Below, piece by piece: positions 61,081-64,000 of a DNA stretch of 64,000 bases. The stretch comes from Burkholderia sp. S171 (GTDB lineage Bacteria; Pseudomonadota; Gammaproteobacteria; Burkholderiales; Burkholderiaceae): positions 287,275 through 351,274 of the forward strand of contig NZ_LMUF01000052.1 of assembly GCF_009766085.1 (NCBI RefSeq), given 5' to 3'. Every line of letters begins with the position of its first letter. The stretch's first letter is position 1. Position numbers and translations under genes: made by a program. The notes below the pieces were generated by a model. The model was not told the origin of the DNA, searched no databases, and was given only the letters and a program-made list of their open reading frames with translations.

Positions 61081-61464
61081 CTACGCTTGCCAGACGCCGT
61101 ATCCGGCTTCCCGCAAGCCGATTGCCAATTCCACTTCCATCTCCCGTGCGCCTTCGTAGGGCATCGGGTTGTACAACTCGTAGAGCTGCGGCAACAGTCG
61201 CAGCCCGAATTCGCGCGCATACCGGTTCGACTGGATGCCCGCCTTGTGTTTGTCAAAACGTACGTCAGGATCGATGCCCGTCATACCGACATAGACGAAG
61301 GGCTTGCCGAGCACGTAATCCGGATTCGCGCGCCGGAAACGCGCTTCGTTCCAGACGGGATCGGCCAGTTCGATCACGTAGACGTGGTAATGGTGGGTCC
61401 TTGGGTGAGTCCTCGGGTGAGTCGTCCGTGGAGTTTTCTGCTGAGTCTTTTTCCGAAGCGCCAT
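61081..61464 (-). CDS. GIY-YIG nuclease-like protein
   Basis: A 127-residue protein with a basic Thr/Pro/His-rich head (PRTTHPRTHPRTHH) followed by HYHVYVIELADPVWNEARFRRANPDYVLGKPFVYVGMTGIDPDVRFDKHKAGIQSNRY (quoted as family-type pattern). The VYVI and FVYVGMTG strands correspond to the GIY and YIG elements; Arg in the DPDVRFDKH helix is placed as in the nuclease family. Glu residues in EMEVELAI could complete the site. Likely DNA cleavage or a derived role. ATG 61464 chosen by AAGG upstream. Confidence 0.75.
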   Translation of the reverse strand: MALRKKTQQKTPRTTHPRTHPRTHHYHVYVIELADPVWNEARFRRANPDYVLGKPFVYVGMTGIDPDVRFDKHKAGIQSNRYAREFGLRLLPQLYELYNPMPYEGAREMEVELAIGLREAGYGVWQA

Positions 61465-61850
61465 GCGGTTGCCTTGTTTCGCCTGGTTCAAGCGAGTCGC
61501 GCCGCGCCTGAAACGGCTCGCGGATGCTCATTCTAGACCGGTGTCAGGCGCGTTGCCCGGCTGCGGCCAGCGTGCTGTCCGGTCGCTGTCCAGTCGTGCG
61601 GGCGCGTGTGATGCCTGCCAGCGCCGTGTCAAAGTGGTAATCTCGCTCCGTCTGCGCGTTCCGCGCGGCGTTTGCGCATGTCCACCGGCCAGACTGGCGG
61701 ACGCGCGTAGTGTCCGTGCCGCTTTTGCCCCTGTTTCCTGGCGCAAAAGCCTGTCCGGAACGCCGTCGCGGGCACCGCCCCAATTGACAAATCGCATCCG
61801 TCGCGCGTGTAGCCACGAGCCGCCCGCGCTTCGGTCATTCGGAGAGAAAC
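61465..61850. other. Divergent spacer before gnd
   Basis: About 385 bases between the divergent GIY-YIG and gnd genes; GC-rich and repetitive in character (many GCGC/CGCG) with no supported ORF. It should contain both promoters. Confidence 0.35.
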
Positions 61851-63257
61851 ATGAGCAAGCAAGCAATCGGCGTTGTCGGCCTCGCCGTCATGGGACGCAA
61901 TCTGGCCCTGAACATCGAGAGCCGCGGACACGCGGTGTCCGTGTACAACCGCAGCCGCGAAAAAACCGACGAACTGATCGCCGAGCATCCTGACAAGAAA
62001 CTCGTGCCTTCGTACACGCTGGAAGAATTCGTCGAGTCGCTCGAAAAACCGCGCCGCATCCTGCTGATGGTCAAGGCCGGCCAGGGCACTGATGCCACCA
62101 TCGACTCGCTGCGGCCTCTCCTCGACAAGGGTGACATCCTGATCGACGGCGGCAACACCCATTTCACCGATACCATCCGCCGCAACACCGACCTCGCCAA
62201 GTCCGGTCTGCATTTCATTGGCACGGGTGTGTCCGGCGGTGAGGAAGGCGCGTTGAAAGGCCCGTCGATCATGCCGGGCGGCCAGAAGGAAGCGTATGAC
62301 CTCGTGGCTCCGATCCTGACCGAGATCGCCGCCAAGGCGCCGGACGGCGAACCGTGCGTGGCGTACATGGGCCCGGACGGCGCGGGACATTACGTGAAGA
62401 TGGTGCATAACGGGATCGAATACGGCGACATGCAGTTGATCGCCGAAAGCTACGACGTGCTCAAGCGCGTGGCGGGTTTGTCGAACGAAGAACTGGGCAA
62501 GGTGTACGTCGAGTGGAACAAGGGTGAACTGGATAGTTACCTGATCGAGATCACGTCGAAAATCTTCTCGAAGAAGGATGAGGAAACGGGCAAGGATCTG
62601 GTCGATGTCATTCTCGACCGCGCGGCGCAAAAGGGGACGGGTAAGTGGACGAGCCAGAATGCGCTCGACCTTGGCGCGCCGTTGCCGCTGATTACGGAAG
62701 CCGTGTTTGCGCGCGTGCTGTCTTCGCTGAAGGATCAGCGCATTGAAGCGAGCAAGCAGTTGACGGGGCCGTCGCCGAAGTTTGATGGTGATCGTGATGC
62801 CTTCGTTGAAGCTGTGCGGCGCGCATTGTTCCTAAGCAAAATTGTTTCGTATGCGCAGGGGTTTGCGCAGTTGCGCGCGGCGTCGGAAGAGTACAAGTGG
62901 GACTTGCAATACGGTCAGATCGCGAAGATATTCCGGGCGGGTTGCATCATCCGTGCGGGCTTCTTGCAGAAGATCACGGACGCTTACAAGACCAACGCCG
63001 ACTTGCACAACTTGCTGCTCGATCCGTATTTCACCGACATCGCGACGAAGTATCAAGGTGCGTTGCGTGATGTCGTTGTGGCGGCCGTGAAGGCGGGTGT
63101 GCCGGTGCCGGCATTCTCGTCGGCGGTGGCGTATTACGATAGTTACCGGTCGGAAACGCTGCCCGCGAATCTGGTGCAGGCACAGCGCGATTTCTTCGGC
63201 GCGCACACGTTCGAACGGGTGGATAAGAAGGGCAGTTTCCACGCCGACTGGTCGTAA
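61851..63257 (+). CDS. gnd: 6-phosphogluconate dehydrogenase, decarboxylating
   Basis: A 468-residue long-form 6PGD: cofactor loop IGVVGLAVMGRNLALNIESRGH, substrate motif ILIDGGNTHFTDTIRR, FIGTGVSGGEEGALKGPSIMPGG, catalytic Lys/Glu in GAGHYVKMVHNGIEYGDMQLI, and YFGAHTFERVDKKGSFHADWS. It oxidises 6-phosphogluconate to ribulose-5-phosphate and CO2 with NADP in the oxidative pentose pathway. GGAGAG precedes ATG 61851. A strong terminator follows. Confidence 0.97.
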   Translation: MSKQAIGVVGLAVMGRNLALNIESRGHAVSVYNRSREKTDELIAEHPDKKLVPSYTLEEFVESLEKPRRILLMVKAGQGTDATIDSLRPLLDKGDILIDGGNTHFTDTIRRNTDLAKSGLHFIGTGVSGGEEGALKGPSIMPGGQKEAYDLVAPILTEIAAKAPDGEPCVAYMGPDGAGHYVKMVHNGIEYGDMQLIAESYDVLKRVAGLSNEELGKVYVEWNKGELDSYLIEITSKIFSKKDEETGKDLVDVILDRAAQKGTGKWTSQNALDLGAPLPLITEAVFARVLSSLKDQRIEASKQLTGPSPKFDGDRDAFVEAVRRALFLSKIVSYAQGFAQLRAASEEYKWDLQYGQIAKIFRAGCIIRAGFLQKITDAYKTNADLHNLLLDPYFTDIATKYQGALRDVVVAAVKAGVPVPAFSSAVAYYDSYRSETLPANLVQAQRDFFGAHTFERVDKKGSFHADWS

Positions 63258-63301
63258 GCTGCTGAGAGGCAGCTGAGAAGCCACTGGTCTTTCCGGTAGT
63301 T

Positions 63302-63335
63302 AAACGCCGACGCTTTCGCGTCGGCGTTTTCTTTT
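63302..63335 (+). terminator. Intrinsic terminator of gnd
   Basis: AAACGCCGACGC-TTTC-GCGTCGGCGTTT, 12 pairs, then TCTTTT. A strong rho-independent terminator 44 bases after the gnd stop. Confidence 0.92.
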
Positions 63336-63443
63336 GCCCCGAGCAAATCGTCAAATTTTGTCGCGGCGAATTTTTCCACAAGTCGAAAAATCGTGTTTAC
63401 GCCATGCTTTGCTGTCGATGGATAACGGAACCACGGGAACAAC

Positions 63444-64000
63444 ATGGCAACGGCACTCACAGCAGTAAATCGGGAATCGGAGTTGAGCTACGCTTACCTC
63501 CACGCAATCGCATCTCACGCGGGCGTCAACTGCAAGACGAGCAACCGGCACGATGACAATGCCGGAATCGATGCCATGCTGACCGGTTGGGAGCCATTTC
63601 CGAATGGCGGAAGCCTGACTGAAGTCGACATCAAGATCCAGCTGAAGGCAAGCATCAAGCCGCCGTTCGACGACGGCGACTCGCTCTCCTATTTCCTGTC
63701 CGGCACGCAGCAATACAACGACTTGCGGCGGGAAACACACGCGTCGCCGCGAATACTTGCCGTGTTGTTTCTACCGCCAAAAGCGGAAGACTGGCTGACA
63801 CACTCCGACGAGCAACTTGTGCTGCGAAAATGCGCCTACTGGGTCAGTCTGCGCGGCGCGCCACCAACAGACAACCACGCAGGCGTCACCGTAAAAATTC
63901 CGAAGCATCAGGTGTTCGACGGCGCCGGCCTGATGAAACTCATGGCGAGCATCTCGCGTCGCGAAATTCCCGCTTATAAAGCTCCCGCTCATCGAGTTCC
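63444..64000 (+). CDS. DUF4365 domain protein, 3' end beyond the window
   Basis: Open from ATG 63444 to the window edge (185 codons visible). It starts NRESELSYAYLHAIASHAG, then NRHDDNAGIDAML, EVDIKIQLKAS and SGTQQYNDLR, matching DUF4365. This domain has a PD-(D/E)xK nuclease-like pattern: Asp in GIDAML followed by QLK (an Ile-x-Q-x-K variant). DUF4365 proteins often sit in defence or mobile loci; here only its start is seen. A second possible role is DNA repair or restriction. The frame was too open-ended to be bounded. Confidence 0.75.
   Translation, partial: MATALTAVNRESELSYAYLHAIASHAGVNCKTSNRHDDNAGIDAMLTGWEPFPNGGSLTEVDIKIQLKASIKPPFDDGDSLSYFLSGTQQYNDLRRETHASPRILAVLFLPPKAEDWLTHSDEQLVLRKCAYWVSLRGAPPTDNHAGVTVKIPKHQVFDGAGLMKLMASISRREIPAYKAPAHRV

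Noticed and set aside
1..64000. tRNA, rRNA, CRISPR arrays, insertion sequences, attachment sites
   Set aside because: I looked for tRNA-like CCA ends, regularly spaced repeats, transposase motifs and long terminal inverted repeats and saw none I could support.

Overview
The window is chromosomal DNA from a high-GC beta-proteobacterium, most likely a Paraburkholderia/Caballeronia-type member of the Burkholderiaceae. The pointers are a Burkholderia-style general porin, an EpsC-type serine acetyltransferase, a nitrate reductase fused to a CysJ-like flavoprotein, a lysine/alanine-tailed HU protein, a DUF6496 protein and many short Burkholderiales-type hydrophilic proteins. I found no rRNA, tRNA, IS element, prophage or CRISPR array.

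Layout. 1-10.1 kb: the end of an MFS permease and an IclR regulator, a lone family-2 glycosyltransferase, a large membrane-embedded patatin-like lipase, an acyl-CoA dehydrogenase, and an amidohydrolase with its MFS permease. 10.1-22 kb: a complete nitrate assimilation locus. A minus-strand operon runs narK-type transporter, nirB, nirD, nasA-flavoprotein fusion. Divergent to it on the plus strand lie cobA (siroheme synthesis) and the nasT-nasS sensor pair. 22-30 kb: a YihY/BrkB membrane protein with a DUF883-like tail, a general porin, and the four-gene Anbu proteasome-ancestor cluster (ATP-grasp, alpha-E, transglutaminase, Anbu). 30-36 kb: an EmrAB-type tripartite drug pump and an HU protein with a histone H1-like tail. 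36-42 kb: a decayed phospholipase D/endonuclease pair, a LysE exporter, two short proteins, and a MocR regulator divergent from an omega-amino-acid transaminase. 42-54 kb: small-molecule enzymes and regulators (ArsR-like/MFS, 3-methyladenine glycosylase, alpha/beta hydrolase, LysR/SDR, FolE, EpsC) mixed with short hydrophilic proteins. 54-64 kb: sugar-acid enzymes (lactonase, ketoglutarate-semialdehyde dehydrogenase, hydroxypyruvate isomerase), a thioredoxin-like protein, split chromate transporter halves, a ketopantoate-type reductase, a GIY-YIG-like protein, 6-phosphogluconate dehydrogenase, and the start of a DUF4365 gene that runs off the window.

The strongest regulatory signal is the roughly 730 bp between narK and cobA. 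Each transcription unit starts from a sigma-54-type -24/-12 element. Each has a leader that begins almost at once with a small hairpin carrying an AACGNN hexaloop. Each continues with a second hairpin that is the identical 14-mer GGACAACGGCGTCC, and the downstream half of that hairpin is also the left arm of a strong intrinsic terminator. This is the two-hairpin ANTAR antitermination design, and the ANTAR protein (NasT) with its nitrate sensor (NasS) is encoded next to cobA. Two GCAC-N7-GTGC dyads of NtrC type lie about 120 and 140 bp upstream of the narK start. The reading is dual control: NtrC/sigma-54 for nitrogen limitation, and NasS-NasT for nitrate-dependent read-through of both the reductase operon and the siroheme gene.
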